From contig NC_087064.1 in NCBI RefSeq assembly GCF_963678635.1, forward strand, positions 12,014,819 to 12,078,818: a DNA stretch of 64,000 nt. Reading direction: 5' to 3'. The position numbers and the translations under genes were made by a program. The notes below the pieces were generated by a model. The model was not told the origin of the DNA. It searched no databases and was given only the letters and a program-made list of their open reading frames with translations. This DNA comes from Symsagittifera roscoffensis (taxonomy: Eukaryota; Xenacoelomorpha; Acoela; Convolutidae). The number at the start of each line of letters is the position of its first letter. The first letter of the stretch is position 1. Of this stretch, positions 47,700 through 60,399 are shown in pieces.

Positions 47700-49888
47700 A
47701 TGGTATAGTATTGTATGTGGGTTCAAATTGAGTGTAATGTATGTTGGTTGAAATTGAGGTATTAGCTATTTCAGCAGTGGAGGCTGTAGCACAGGATAAA
47801 ATGTGGACTTAGTCTATAGCTAAGGACTAGAGCTGAGGCTGACAAGAAATTTATGACTGAAAAGTAGGCTTGCTGTTGGTATTGAGGAGAACACATTGAA
47901 TTGGCTTTCCGCTCTATACGTCCTGACTCACATGTTTAGCCTTTGAAATTTGAATTTGTTCTATTGGTAATGCACTCTTCTTATCGCTCCAGTTCCTGCG
48001 TCTTAACACATGTATATATTTGCGCTCTATTGCTTGCAGAAGCTGCAAATGCTGCTTGCTTTTATCTCCCCTTTCCTATTTTATGTGCCAAGTTTTCATC
48101 AATCGAGGTTAAGAGAGCGAAGTATGCACAAGTTCTGTATGTAGAAGGATCTGTATAAGTAATCTAAAGTTTGTTGCATGAACCATTTCAGTGATTAATT
48201 GGTGCGTTGGCCTCAACATATGTTATCACAAGTTGCGTAAAATCATATGAAAATCTAGGAATAACTGGTTGCTGTGAAAGTAGCACAGAAGGTTTCGATT
48301 ACAGTCAATTTACAAAATACTTAATTTTTGTTTGATTTCTTTACTTTTTGTGCGGTAAGAGGTGGGACTAAAAACGCTTTCATTAAAAAAAAAATAAGCT
48401 AATTTGAAGCAAAAAAAGAATTCACATGAACAGTGGGGTTGACGAACCAATTTTTTCGATTCAGCAAATTTGTTGGACTTTTATTTCACTTTCAATCGAA
48501 TCATGACTGAAAGGATCTTAATCCGAAAAATCACTTGACCTCAAAATTCAAAATTTCGGCTGAGTTTGTGGTCGCATCAAAATTTATGGTATGAAATATG
48601 AAGCAACCAAGAATGGACTCTAGTAAAAGGGAAGGGACTTTTGGATGCATTTTCAGGGAAAAAAGTGAATTGGCGGTTTGTTCTATCAAATGAATAAAGT
48701 TTTTGACAAGAAACAGCTGATTATATATATAAAGCATTTGTGCAACCTATTTTTCAATATGGAGTTTGAATATATGGTACTTCAAACAAAATTGTCGTCA
48801 ATTAACTGAATAATGACCCGAGGAGATTATAATTAATAAATTTCATGAAGCGTATTTTTGACTCAGTGAGATTAGAACAGGAAACACGCAAATTGTATAC
48901 GTCTGCTGAACTTCAGATTTATGATATTTTTAAACGGTTGAATAAAATTTTACGGACAAATTGTTCCTTAACTACTTAACGCAACGTAATAAGTGACGAG
49001 GACCTAAGCAAAGTATCAAAAGAAAGAAGAAACTCAAAATTTTTTTAAAAAAATTGGTGTAAATGATAAGATAAGAAACTCACCGCTTATAAGACTAAGA
49101 AAATTGCTCAGTTGCGTTTTCACATACGGAATAAAATGGGAGGAGTGTACCCAGAAAATGTCCAAAATAACCTCAAACAAATTGAACCAGCTAAGAAATT
49201 TATTCAGCCAGGAATCCTTCAGAATTAATCTATGAATTTCCTCGTACTTAAAAAACTCGTACTTTTTATGGTTTGACTTTCGCTCAGCACCAATAAAACT
49301 AGGAGTTTAGAAGTTTGGAAAATAAATAAATTGTTGCGACCAGAGAAGTGAAAACAGATGGTGGCATGGCTATCTCTCAGGCTAAAGTTTAATAGTTCTT
49401 AATGCGATTTATGAACAATCATTATTGGTATGTTAACCTGAAAACATTTTTTCATTATTTTTTCCGAATCAAAATAACTGCGACCCTGAAATTGTTGTTT
49501 AAATAATTGAACATGTCAAAGTGAATTGATATGAAGAACTTTAGTCCGTTTTCATCCTTTGCCGTTATTTAAAAAGTGAGAAGTCGCTGAACTTTGGTAA
49601 ACACATATTGGTGTTGCCTGATAAAGATGGTTCACGCTGTATCGCGTTGGGATGTGAAAAGATTATGGTGTGAAAATATGAGCTAGTGTTACGAAGGAGC
49701 ATCTTAATTGACTTCGTGTAACCAATTTGTGACAAAGATGTTGGCAGAAACATTTAAGAATCGGTTGATTGCTGGTGTTGATATTTTAGGTAGGGAATGA
49801 ATTTAATTCGAATATAAACTGATGTAGTTAGAGCCAGAAAGCGAGAACTGAGAAGAAGAGAAGAAGCTACTGCTGAAGGGAAGAAGGG
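47700..49888. other. Intergenic between FABP-like gene and SEC63
   Basis: This is a divergent gene pair, so both promoters should lie here. I see no motif strong enough to name. The purine-rich stretch AGAAGAAGAGAAGAAG just before 49889 is probably SEC63 5' UTR. Confidence 0.5.
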
Positions 49889-52800
49889 ATGGCTCAGATC
49901 GAATATGACGAGGAGGGCGGCATCTCGCTCTACTTCTTCGCCGCCTTCTGGGGCCTCCTGCTCATACCTCTCACCTATTTCTACTGGCCCAGAGGTCAGT
50001 TGTTGATAAACTGCTCCGAGGAGAAATAGATCACTTGCAAAATGAAGTCACACATTGTTTAATATTTTGTAAGGTCATCACTTGAGAGAACGTCAGGTCT
50101 AATTACACTTACACGTCACGATTACTGCTTCAAAAACAGTTCATTACTAAAGTAGACGCTACCATGAAAAAAAAGTTTCCACTGGGTATGGAACACCAAC
50201 CTTGAAAATGACAGCATAACAACGAGTGTTGACTATTCACAATACTTGAAAAACTTACTTTTTCTACTGAAACCATCTATTGCAATGGATCGACGGTAAA
50301 TGAGGATGTAACAAGCATCAGTTCTTTAAATTTATTAGAAGGTTAATGCGAGTCTATTGTTCAGTACGACGCGTAAAACTTTCAATTTGTCATTTTAAGA
50401 CGGTTGTTTTAAAATGTGAAATTCACTTGATTAAAGCGTTATTAAAAAAAGAGGGAAAATGTTATTAATATCTTGGATTTTTGTAGGTCAGAAAAAAGTA
50501 TCCAGCACAGTACCATGCAAGTGCAAACAATGTGCTCTCAAAAACGAACTTTTATCTCGCAAGAACCCAACCTCTACCTTGGGCAACTGGATCAAGAGAC
50601 TTCTATTCCTGGTAGGCTGGGTAATTCTGGTGCTTCTAATCATGCAGGCGTCTAAGGTGGAGAAAGATTACGTAGATTACGATCCATTCCTGATCTTAAA
50701 CGTTGACAGAGGCGCGACTAAAAGTGAGATCAAAAAAGCTTATCGAGAGTTGAGTTTAAAGTATCATCCAGACAAAGAAGGCGGGGACGACGTTAAATTT
50801 ATGCAGATAAGTAAAGCGCATGCTGCTTTGACTGACGAAGAAGCGAAAGAAAACTGGGAAAAGTATGGAAATCCCGACGGACCGAAAGCAGCAACATTTG
50901 GCATCGCACTTCCATCGTGGATTGTGGACAAGAACAATTCCATATATGTGCTGGGAATTTATGTGGCATGTTTCATGGTGATTCTTCCGATTGTAGTTAG
51001 TATGTGGTGGGCCAAGAGCAACAAGACGGCGGGAGAGAAGATCCACGTGCTTACTAATCAACTATATCACGACTATATTCACAGGTATCAAATAACTGGC
51101 CGAAAAATCTACATAAAAGCTGAAATTTCGAGAATTTATCGAACACTTGAATCAATTTTTGTAGAGCAGGGTGTAGGGGGAACGCTACACTCCCCCACAG
51201 GGATTCGAACCCCTCAACACCACCCACAGGCTACTCCTTTTGGTATTATTTTATGACATTCATTTTCGGCCAACCAATCCTCACTTTTCTAAAGCGACCT
51301 CGGCTTCATTATTAAATACTATCTTTAAAGGGGAGCGCGCGCCGAATATAACGCAATTTATTGGTCACAACTCTCCACAAAGTGCCTAAAACGGCATTTT
51401 GACCTGTTTTTTTTTCAAAAGAAAGGGTTAACAAAATCTGCCCCCTGGAGAAAATTAAATTCGCTTCTGATCTATTGTATTTCAGTTTTTATTTTGATTG
51501 TGCAGCTATTCAATTAATCCGAAAACGAAGAAGAAATTAAAATTCTTACGCGTGCGAAAATAATTTTATTCTAATCTAGACTTTTAGACACTAGACTTCT
51601 TCCCGTTTAAAACTTTGTTCTCAGAAATCATCTCCTAGTGACCTTTTTAAATCTGTTGGAAGCTGACTGTAACGTATTTTGAGCGTGCAGGCGTTTAAGA
51701 AACCATTTTATGCGAAATTTGTTTTTAAGAGGCATGAACGTGGCGAGTATTCTTTTATAGGTGGTGGTGATTTTTTTCTTTCGGGAAAAAGTCTAAAATT
51801 TGTTCGTTAAAATTTGATTTTTCGCGGTTTGACTTTTGATTTGTTTACCCTGCGATAAGCAAGGGTATTGCAATCGGGTACTAGACTTTTTTCCCGTAAA
51901 AAAACTTTGTTCAAAGAATGCTCAAATTTTGTAGGAATGGTAATATTCAAGACATGTTCATTTTCTTAAAATTTCAAAAACAACCTGTTTTTAGGTAGTT
52001 AGTAAGTGTAGTCCGTTTCCGGGGTTAATTAAAAAAAAATTCTCGAAAAAAGTGTTGAATTATAATTTTTTCGGGCTCGTGGTTTTCGACTTAGTTTCCG
52101 CCGGTTTTTAAAGTGATTTTAATTCATCTGGTACTGTTTGTTTACGGCTTTTTTTGTAAAGCTTGGATTTTATTTTGATTTAAGAATTTTTTACTAAAAT
52201 TGAAAAGTCTGTAATTTATTATTTTTATAATTTTTTTGTTAATGTCTGATCTTTAATATTTTTTTAATAAATTTTTATCTCGGGTAAACTGTTTTGGTGT
52301 ATGTTCTATTGCATAATCATTTTCTGTTGCGTAGTTTCGAGGGCAAAAATTTTCTGTTCATTGGAATCAGATATTATTTAATGTTTTTTTTTGTTTTCAT
52401 GATTTTTTTGAGACACTTTTGCAAATTTTTTCACGCTGAAGTTTTGAATTTTCCCGACAACTTCTTCACTGTTTTTCAAAAAATTTAGCACCAATGAAAG
52501 ACCAGCTATTACTTTGTTTGTCTGCATACTTCTGAATATCGATAAGCTTTGCTCAGCCTTCAAATGCTTTCGAAAATTGAACCGTGGGGATTGTTCGACT
52601 CATTTTCTTGGATGTTTTTTCGTAGACTACCGTGACAAATCTGAGATAAAGACTTTAAATTGCAAGAACAGTTACTGGAGATCTCTTCTACGTAAACGGC
52701 TGACTTTTTTTAATAGTAAAATATTGAGGCCTCAAAAAAGGTCATTTTTTGACAGTTTGGTCATTTTTTGAAATTTTTCTTAAAATTTTCCCCCCTCATA

Positions 52801-55800
52801 TCTTGAATTAAGGTTTCAATCGAAAAATCAGGCTGTGGTAGTCCTCCCGGCGTAAGCGACTAAGCTCCATTTATTGTAGAAAATCAGCTTACTCACCGGA
52901 AAGGTCAAATTTACTTGTGTTTTTGATCGTTGTTCGGAAACTTTGTTACTAAATCGAAAAAATTTGCACTGCTAAATTCAATATTAATGGTTCAATAAGA
53001 ATTACAGATTTCGGAATTCTTTGCTGGATAAGCTGGTACGCATTTATTTATGTAGAAAATAGTACAGTCTTCGGAAAAATCAAGATTGTTTTTTTTTTAC
53101 CGTTTTTTTTTTTGAAATTTCATGAATTTTCTTACAAACTACCTTGCCAAATCTGAGATTGAGAGTTCAGTCGAAGAAACTGGTGGCGAGAATTTTCGTT
53201 CAGATTATTCGGTTTTTTCGACAGCGGCTTTTTTATTGTATTGCAAGTGGTGCGAAGCTCAGTTTCGCCTCTGTATTCTAAGTTCAATTATTTAGTTTGT
53301 TGAAAGAAAGGCAAACTCCACTATCGAACAGCAAAAGAGTAAAGGTCGCAAAAACCGTGATCAACTTCTAGTTTCGAAAGTAAAATTTAGTTTGCAGATT
53401 TCCCTGCTGAAAAAAAATTATTACCTGTTGTTAAACACCAATCATAAAGTCAGTTTTTTTCTGCTTTCGTGCGTTCATTGCTCTTTTCCATCTGTCAGTT
53501 GGCTATGTTTTTCTCCTTGGTTTAAAATAATCATTTTTCAGTATTATTTTTTTTGCTTAAAAGCTGTCGGTTTTTGTTATATCGGCGTAGTTGCCTCAAA
53601 TTGCATTGTTTGAATGGTGGTAATGGTTTCTTACCTGACAGGCTACTTTAGAGTGGAAGGCGATCGACTACTATTCTGTTTTAGCTCGAAATTTTGTTGA
53701 TTTTTTTGTACCGGCTCAATGGGCGTCGACTTCTGTTTTGCCACTTTAATTACCGCTCGTTAAGCTTGTTTCGATTTTCATTTCACGCCAGCACTCATTC
53801 AAAATGAACTCCATTCGTGACAAAAATTGAAAATTTTAGTCTTGTCTGTTCGATATTTTATTCGAGTTTCGGGCCTTCGTCTCATTTTTCACTGAAAGCT
53901 TGACACTCTATGTTTAAGTGTCAACCCGAAGTGTGATTTTTTCTTAAGTTTTTTTTCATAAAAATTGTTAAAGCTTAAAATTTTTCGCGGTTTGACTACT
54001 AATTTCATTTCATGTTGAAAAAGAATCCCACTCTTCAAAAAAAACGATCAAAATGTGCGACAAATGTTAATGACTTCTAGGTACAAAAGCGGATTGTAGT
54101 TTATAGAATTCCCTGCGGAATAAAAAATTTATCAATTCATTCTCAAATTCGGTTTTCTCAAGTTTTCTCAAATTCGGTTTTTACCCGAGCCAAAAAGCGC
54201 CAATAATAAATTTTTCTGCAAATTTAAGGAGCCTAAATATGTTTTTCCCTGTAAACTCGATAGTTGATTTTTTTGCGATCTCATTGTTGAAATTTTATCA
54301 GCGGTACAGAGAAATACCCAATATCTGTATCCCAAATTGTCTGCCTCAAATCTCAGTAACAACATATAAGATAGCTCGTCCAGTAAGCTTTTGTGTTTTG
54401 TGCAAATCTATCTACTGTTATTCGTACTGTTATTCAAATCTACGTACTGTTATTCAGGACTCCTGGGATGAGTCTGAAGATGGTGCTGAAGGTGCTGAGC
54501 ACTTCGTTTGAATTCGACAAGAAGAGCAACCCCGAGATGATATTCAGACCCACCGACGAACAGGACGTCAAAAAGGTGCAGAGGGAACTGCCAACTGCTC
54601 AAGAGGACAAAAAGACTGCCGCCGCCACCAAGGTAACGAATAGGCACCGGGTTCAATTTTCCTGGTGCTGTAGATAAATTTTCATTTGGCCGATCGAAAA
54701 AGCGGCTAAAGAGCCAACAAAGACGCGTGATGTGCTGAAAATGAAGTAAAATGGGACGCTAACTGAGCTTCTAGAAAATTAGGCTGGTATAGATAAGCTG
54801 TCATAATGTTCTATCAATTGTGATTCATTGAGTTTTCCCAAATGTTAAACTATTCTCACAGGATAAATCTTGATTGCTTTTAGGTGTTCTCCTACCCACA
54901 TTCCGTTAAAGCACGTACAGTGCTGAACGCACACATGTTGCGAGTAGCTCTACCTGCCAATACGCTAGAAATTGACCGACAGTACATTGTGAGCAAAACT
55001 CCGATGTTAATGCAAGAGATGGTCAACATATTTGTCAAATTGCTCTTTTTGCATTTGCAAGGCAGAGTACCAAATAAGGTCAAGCTAGTGTCTCTGGAAA
55101 GCATGATCAGACTCCATCAGTATCTGGTCCAAGCTGTGGGGGAGGGGAAGTCGCCCCTTTTGCAGTTACCCCACCTGCATGAAAGTCAACTGAAGCAGTT
55201 GAGTGTACGTAAAAGGGAGGTCAAGTCTCTGGAGCATCTAGCGAGGTTGTCAAACAAAGAACGGGAGAGCATTTTGAATTTCATGGAACAGCAGGAGTAT
55301 CAAGACCTAATGAATGTTCTGGGACTGTTGCCTGTTGTGTATCTAGATGTTGAAACGCAAGTTATTGACGACGAAGATCGTCAGGAAATCACAGCGCATT
55401 CAATCGTGACGGTGAAATGTAGGCTAAGAAGAGAGTCGTTTAAAAATGTCTACTTCAGTCAAAATGAGAAATCAGATCAAAATGGGACACCCAGTAAATC
55501 GAACGGGTACGCAGTACAATCGCAAGAAAACAATAACAACAATCATCAGAAACATAATAAACCGAAAAAGGGAATGGGTAGAAAGCAAGTGCGAGGCGGC
55601 AAAAAGTTAAACAAAAATCAAAACAATGCCGATAGTAAACCAGTTACCGAGAATGGCAAAGGCGACGAACCGAGTGAAAATGCAGAAGAAGATGAAAACG
55701 GAGTCGTTGTAGCCGATGGAACGAACGAGTCGGCCGAGAAGGAGTCAGAACAAGCTACGACAACCAACAACGACGACAGTTCAGACGGGGAACTCTGGGA

Positions 55801-58800
55801 CCCCGAAGAAGATCCAGCTAAGAAATTGCGTGAGCTCCTGGACTCGAAGCCCAAGACAAGCGTGGAAGTACACTGCCCTTATTATCCAGAAATCAGACAA
55901 GAGGGTTGGTGGGTTTACATGTGTGAAGCGAAGACCCAGATGTTGAAATCACCTGTCGAGAAAGTGTGTGGTCTGAAAGATATGGAAACAGTAGAGTTGA
56001 AGTTCACAGCGCCTGAGAAAGGTCACTACACGTATAATGTGCATGTGCGAAGTGATTGTTATGTTGGACTGGATGTGGAAAAAGAGCTGAAGTTGCACGT
56101 GTTGCCAGCCAAGGTTTTTATATTACAATTTATGTTCATTGGTCGCTGTAGTCGCAAGAAATCCACAAAGAATTTCTAATCTCTTGTCGTTTCTCGAATG
56201 AAAGTTTCGCTTTATGAATCCCACCTCAAATTCTTTTCATTTTGATCACGTGTCGATCCATAGAATAAATATTTGCGGTTCAGATGTGAGTAAAAGAATG
56301 ACTTTCTTTTTTTTATATACTGTAATATTGAGGTAATATTGATTCCGACGATCCAAAATGGAGTCGTTGAATCGGATTCTTCATACGAACAGTGTTTATT
56401 TCAGGTAATCGAGGATACGAAGCAGTGGCATTTCTCAGACGACGAAGAGAAGGAAGATGAAGGCAAAAGTGGCAGTGGGGAGGAGACTGTAACGGATGAC
56501 GACGAGGACGATGATTCAGGCGAAGGAAAGGGAGGAGCGAAGGGCAAAGGCTAGTTATTATTTAAATGACATTTGTTTTGTAGAGAAGTCTCATACTATG
56601 TTCCAAGTGCAATGCAAAAATTTCTCAATCTAAGTACAACCCTAAATTGGCTCTAAGTCTCGAAAAGAAAAATGGTTCTGGAAAGGTGGCACGGCATGGT
56701 CATGAAGAGAAGCGGGGGTAAGTTATTAAGTAGGATATCCTAAGGCAAAATTTTCTGATGGCGTATTGAATAAATGCACACATTGCCCACTATTGTAGAT
56801 TATAAGTTGGCCAATTGGCGAATATTTGAATTCAAAGCAAATGTGTTTAAACCTTTTTATTACAATAGCAAATTTTTGTGAGCATTCGTGTTATGGTACG
56901 ACTATTTTTATTTTTCTAGCCTAAGTCGCAAATATTGGTGCCACTTTTGGTGGTACCGTTACGGCTTATTTCGAACAACATAACAATAATAAAACTCGAT
57001 TTCAGAAATTTTCTTACTCAATATATTTTGCAATTTTCTGAAATGCATAATTCAGAAATGCACAATGTGGCTGTATCATTGTGGCCAATTAATTATATGC
57101 TAAGTTATTGTGGTTGCCGTCAGTTTGTTATATTCCAAATTATTACTTGCAAATTTTGTCATTTGTGTTTGGTGCGACTTTTATTGCATCGGATTGGCAA
57201 TTTACTGGAATATGTAGCTGTTTTATATTTGACTAGTGTTTGCCGATTATTAAGCGTTCGTGGCCGAGAGGGCAGGGCTTGAGAGTCTAATTCTCGAGGT
57301 CGCAGGTTCAAAGCCAACGCGTAGAAAAGTTCTACTAATTCGAGGCTTATTTCTATGTTTTCTTATTCACTTTATAAAGCTGTTTTTTTTTTGTGTTGTG
57401 GCTAGTGTTTGCGAAGCGCAGCCTCGGCGCTGTGTTAATTATCTTGACGAATTTTCAAGCGTTTTTTTTCCAATATCAGATCTTTCATGCGTTAATTATG
57501 ATTTATTGGTTTTTTCCTGATGCGAAATCAAATTATATGATGGGTAGTTAGTTACACTTTGATTGTATTTCTTTGTGGCCACTCGCGAAGTTGGCAGGGT
57601 TTTTGATGGCCGTTTTTTATATATCAAGTTGCGCGGAAATTTTTTAAGTTAAATTTTATTTAACTGGAGCGAGCTTGCAAACGTGGTTTTATGCTCTCAG
57701 TCTACTTTTTTCCAGCAAAGTTTTCGCATTTTTTTTGTAAGAATTTAAAAGCAGAGCGCCATTTAATAACTTATTTAATAAAACAGCGAGAGCAAGTGTC
57801 TTGTAATCAAAACTAGGGTTTTCCGTTAAATCAAAATCTATAAGAAGTTGAACGTTTTTTTATTAATGAACCTTAACAACTTCGAGGTTTATTTTCACTT
57901 GGTCTAGAGGTCCTAAGGTCTGGAGTACAAGTCCAGGCCGGACGATATTATTTTCGTTTGACTGCTCAAGTTTTTTTTCGGCTTAGTTGCCACATCATGG
58001 ATTTTTCTGTAAGCAACTTCATTTGCAGTTGCAAGTGTTTTTCAATGTAGTTCAAAGGGGAACTTAGTTTTTTTTTTAAATTTCCTAAATAAAGTTCAGC
58101 CTGCTCAAAGATTGTCGGCTAATTTAATATTCAAACGTTTTGCTTGAAATTTTTGCCTAAAACGAATGTTCATCGAGACATGCGAAAATTTTGATAGTGT
58201 ATGATTTTAATTAAAATTATCTAGAAGTGCATGCAAAGATTTTGATAAAGCTTTAAAAAAACTAACTTTTTTAGTTTGAAAAATTAGTTATGGATCAATT
58301 AGCTCTTTCCCGTGGCCTTTTGCAATTGCTCTTGTTGCCGTTTTGTCGCTTTTGTTTGAGAAATGAAGCTTCGCCCCTGGGTATGAAATGTAAGCTAATG
58401 ATTCCCCTAGTGATATGATTTTTGAAACGTACTTTTTCAGGATAAATCGCTTGAATCATTGGGTCAATTCTGCCATTTAGTCAGCATGTCTAAATTTAAA
58501 CAAAATTTCTATTAAAAATTTGTTTTATTTTTAGCTGTGAATTTAGCCGGTTTGGATTTTAATGACAATTGATCGGCTAAGCCTGTGTATGTTTGGGGGA
58601 CTTAGAATTTTGAGCTTCATCATGTTTGCTAGCTTAGTGTTTTTGACAACTATTTTTGTACCTCAATTTTTAAATATTGTTGGGTTAGGTACCGAAGAGT
58701 TTTAGTTGATGCTACATCAGCACTTGCAGTTGTGTTTTTGGCATGTTATCCTCAAAGTGAATTTATGTAAATCGCGACGAACGTATGAAAGTGTGCGGTC

Positions 58801-59297
58801 CTTTTGTCTATATGATCTAAGTTTTTAAAAAAGTAGACGAATAGATTTTGCTCATGGAGATGCCACCCGACAGGCTGATGCCTTTTTGGTGTTCTCCCAA
58901 GCCGAACTAAAAATGTTAACGTACAATTTCATTTAAGGTATGCTTATAAGTTTTAGCTTGAAAACAAAATTATTTTAAGTGTTGGTTATCTTTTCGACAT
59001 TTCAAAACTTTTTATACTTTGTTTGGCTTTCGTCTCATTTTCTCTCAGCTAGCTTGTCCTGCTATGCTGCATTGTCTTGCAAGTGGTGCGATGCCCTGCT
59101 TCGCCTCCGTTTTTCTGCATTGTTTCAGCAATTTTTCCGAGAACATTCTCTTGTTCGATTTTGCAGTGGAAAACATTTTGTATGGGTAAATTCCATTTGA
59201 GCTTATTTTTCCAGGTAAAGAGAATGACGAAGACGACGATGGATACACCGACATCAGCGACGACGAAGAAGATGACGATAGTGATAATTCAGAGTAG
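49889..59297 (+). CDS. SEC63: SEC63 homologue, ER translocon J-domain protein (6 exons)
   Basis: Exons: 49889-49994, 50487-51084, 54458-54632, 54884-56113, 56405-56549 and 59215-59297, about 778 aa in all. Intron phases agree at every join. Exon 1 encodes MAQIEYDEEGG and the first membrane segment. Exon 2 has a cytosolic loop with CKCKQC, a second membrane segment, the J domain (YDPFLILNVDRGAT; HPD in KYHPDKEGG, near residue 129; GNPDGP) and a third membrane segment (GIYVACFMVILPIVV). Exons 3-4 carry the Brl/Sec63 domain, interrupted by a Lys/Asn- and Asp/Glu-rich insert; the last part (GWWVYMCEAKTQ, DMETVELKF) is a fibronectin-like fold. Exons 5-6 give an acidic tail like the SEC62-binding tail of animal SEC63. 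The protein recruits BiP to SEC61 in the ER membrane. Introns hold repeat fragments. Confidence 0.93.
51085..54457 (+). other. SEC63 intron 2 with repeat fragments
   Basis: Donor CACAG|GTATCA; acceptor TTATTCAG. Inside are an AAGGGTATTGCAATCGGG copy at about 51862, a hairpin-tail motif at about 53235-53275, and about 200 bp at 53285-53500 that matches 61445-61770 (CTCCACTATCGAACAGC, then TTCTAATTCGAAA-like text). Near the acceptor, TACTGTTATTC is repeated three times, the last giving the AG used. Confidence 0.7.
51180..51235 (-). repeat. tRNA-like T-arm remnant in SEC63 intron 2
   Basis: On the - strand, GTTGAGGGGTTCGAATCCCTG resembles a tRNA T-arm (box B) with a 4-bp stem. No convincing acceptor, D or anticodon arms accompany it, so I call a SINE or tRNA-pseudogene fragment and not a tRNA gene. 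Confidence 0.35.
57255..57460 (+). repeat. tRNA-derived SINE-like element
   Basis: TCGTGGCCGAGAGGGCAGGGC resembles a tRNA-Ser/Leu D-arm (box A), and GCAGGTTCAAAGCC is a box B about 35 bp later. A T-rich body and a hairpin tail, TGCGAAGCGCAGCCTCGGCGC, end near 57440. The promoter-body-tail order fits a tRNA-SINE. Confidence 0.5.
57885..58060 (+). repeat. SINE-like fragment
   Basis: TGGTCTAGAGGTCCTAAGG (box A-like) and GGAGTACAAGTCC (weak box B) precede TTTTCGGCTTAGTTGCCACATC. The last phrase also occurs at about 60640 and about 42045, showing a dispersed family. Confidence 0.4.
59075..59115 (+). repeat. Hairpin-tail repeat motif
   Basis: TTGCAAGTGGTGCGATGCCC then TGCTTCGCCTCCGT. It is one of five related copies (about 46262, 53240, 57405, 59075 and 61128) with a GCGAAGC/GCTTCGC-type stem followed by CTCTGTG. 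They are likely the 3' tails of one repeat family. Confidence 0.5.
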
Positions 59298-59826
59298 AAC
59301 CTCTGCGAGTCGTGTTAACGCCTTTCTCTTATACAGTAACCACCTAATAGATAAACGAAATGGTGTCAAAACATTAGTTGAATAGACAGACAACCATTAG
59401 TTTCAAATCATTCGCTCTGATCTTGCTGGATCATTCTAACTCATTTGTATCATCGCGAAGATCTGAAGACTCTTGTAGAACATACGAAGAACGTACGTAA
59501 AGAGATCTGTGTACCGTAGTAAATTTGAAGCGCTTTCGTCAATTAGTATTTTGAAGAATTGGCGATATAGTTAATGAACTAATATGATGAATCTCAATTC
59601 ATGAATTTTGCGGGTTAAGATTTCCTACAGTAAAACTGGCTAGATGGTTCTTTAGGCGCTTCGAAAAAGTGGGAAATAATGAAACGGAGTTGAGAAATAT
59701 CTGCTATTCATTTTCAGTTATTAGAGTCGCTTGCTGTTTCATTTCATCTTAGAACTATTTCTTCCGTTGTTGCTAAAGCATCAACCTCTGCTCCAGGGGT
59801 TTATTTGAAGTTTATTTACTGAACTG

Positions 59827-59832
59827 AATAAA
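59827..59832 (+). terminator. Poly(A) signal of SEC63
   Basis: AATAAA, followed at once by AAATAAAG, 530 bp after the SEC63 stop. Confidence 0.5.
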
Positions 59833-60399
59833 ATAAAGTTTGATAGAAAAGTCAGGTGAACTTGAATTTTTGGTCTTAAGATTGGGGTGCTCTGAACAGT
59901 TTCTTGATTATTTTGATCGTAACTGTAAAAAAGGCTTGCTCACCCATTGTGTGAGCGCAATATGTAATCTTTGTGAAGTGGGCTGTTAATAAGGCGAACA
60001 TAAAGGTCAAATTTTGACCGCTCCTTCAATTCGTAGCTTATTCAATTGATCAATGTTTTTATTTCAAATTATTATAGTAGTCCATATGCATATTTGAAGT
60101 GTTATGTTTGGTAATTTCCTATAAACGCTATTGTTGTTTTCGCTAAAAAAATAAATATATGTTTCAGGTTTATTTTCAATTCTGAAGAGTCGCAAAAACT
60201 ACTGGGTTAAGTTAGTGCTGCAGGTTTGTTTTGGATATAGAAAGTCACTTCATTATTATAATCCATTTGCCGCAGGTAAACATCAGTTTGGGATGACCAA
60301 AATTTGCTAGGTGAGGAGAGAAAAGAGCTCTCACGTTTTGGTCCGGCCATTGAAATTGGGGAGGAACTTTGTGTTCGGGTGTGTTATAGTTTTTTTTTA

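Larger units (their letters stand above)
56550..59214 (+). other. SEC63 intron 5, apparent GC-AG intron
   Basis: The only junction that keeps the acidic C-terminal frame is AAAG|GCTAGT at 56549/56550, joined to TTTTTCCAG|GTAAAGAG at 59215. Read through, the donor gives Gly-TAG and ends the protein at 56554; spliced, it adds KENDEDDDGYTDISDDEED and more to the stop at 59297. The intron also holds two tRNA-like SINE remnants. Confidence 0.55.

Noticed and set aside
51180-51235. tRNA gene on the - strand
   Set aside because: Only the T-arm is convincing; no anticodon or acceptor arm could be found.
50459-51256. 265-codon frame taken as a whole gene
   Set aside because: It extends SEC63 exon 2 into both introns; splice sites at 50487 and 51084 keep phase with the neighbouring exons.
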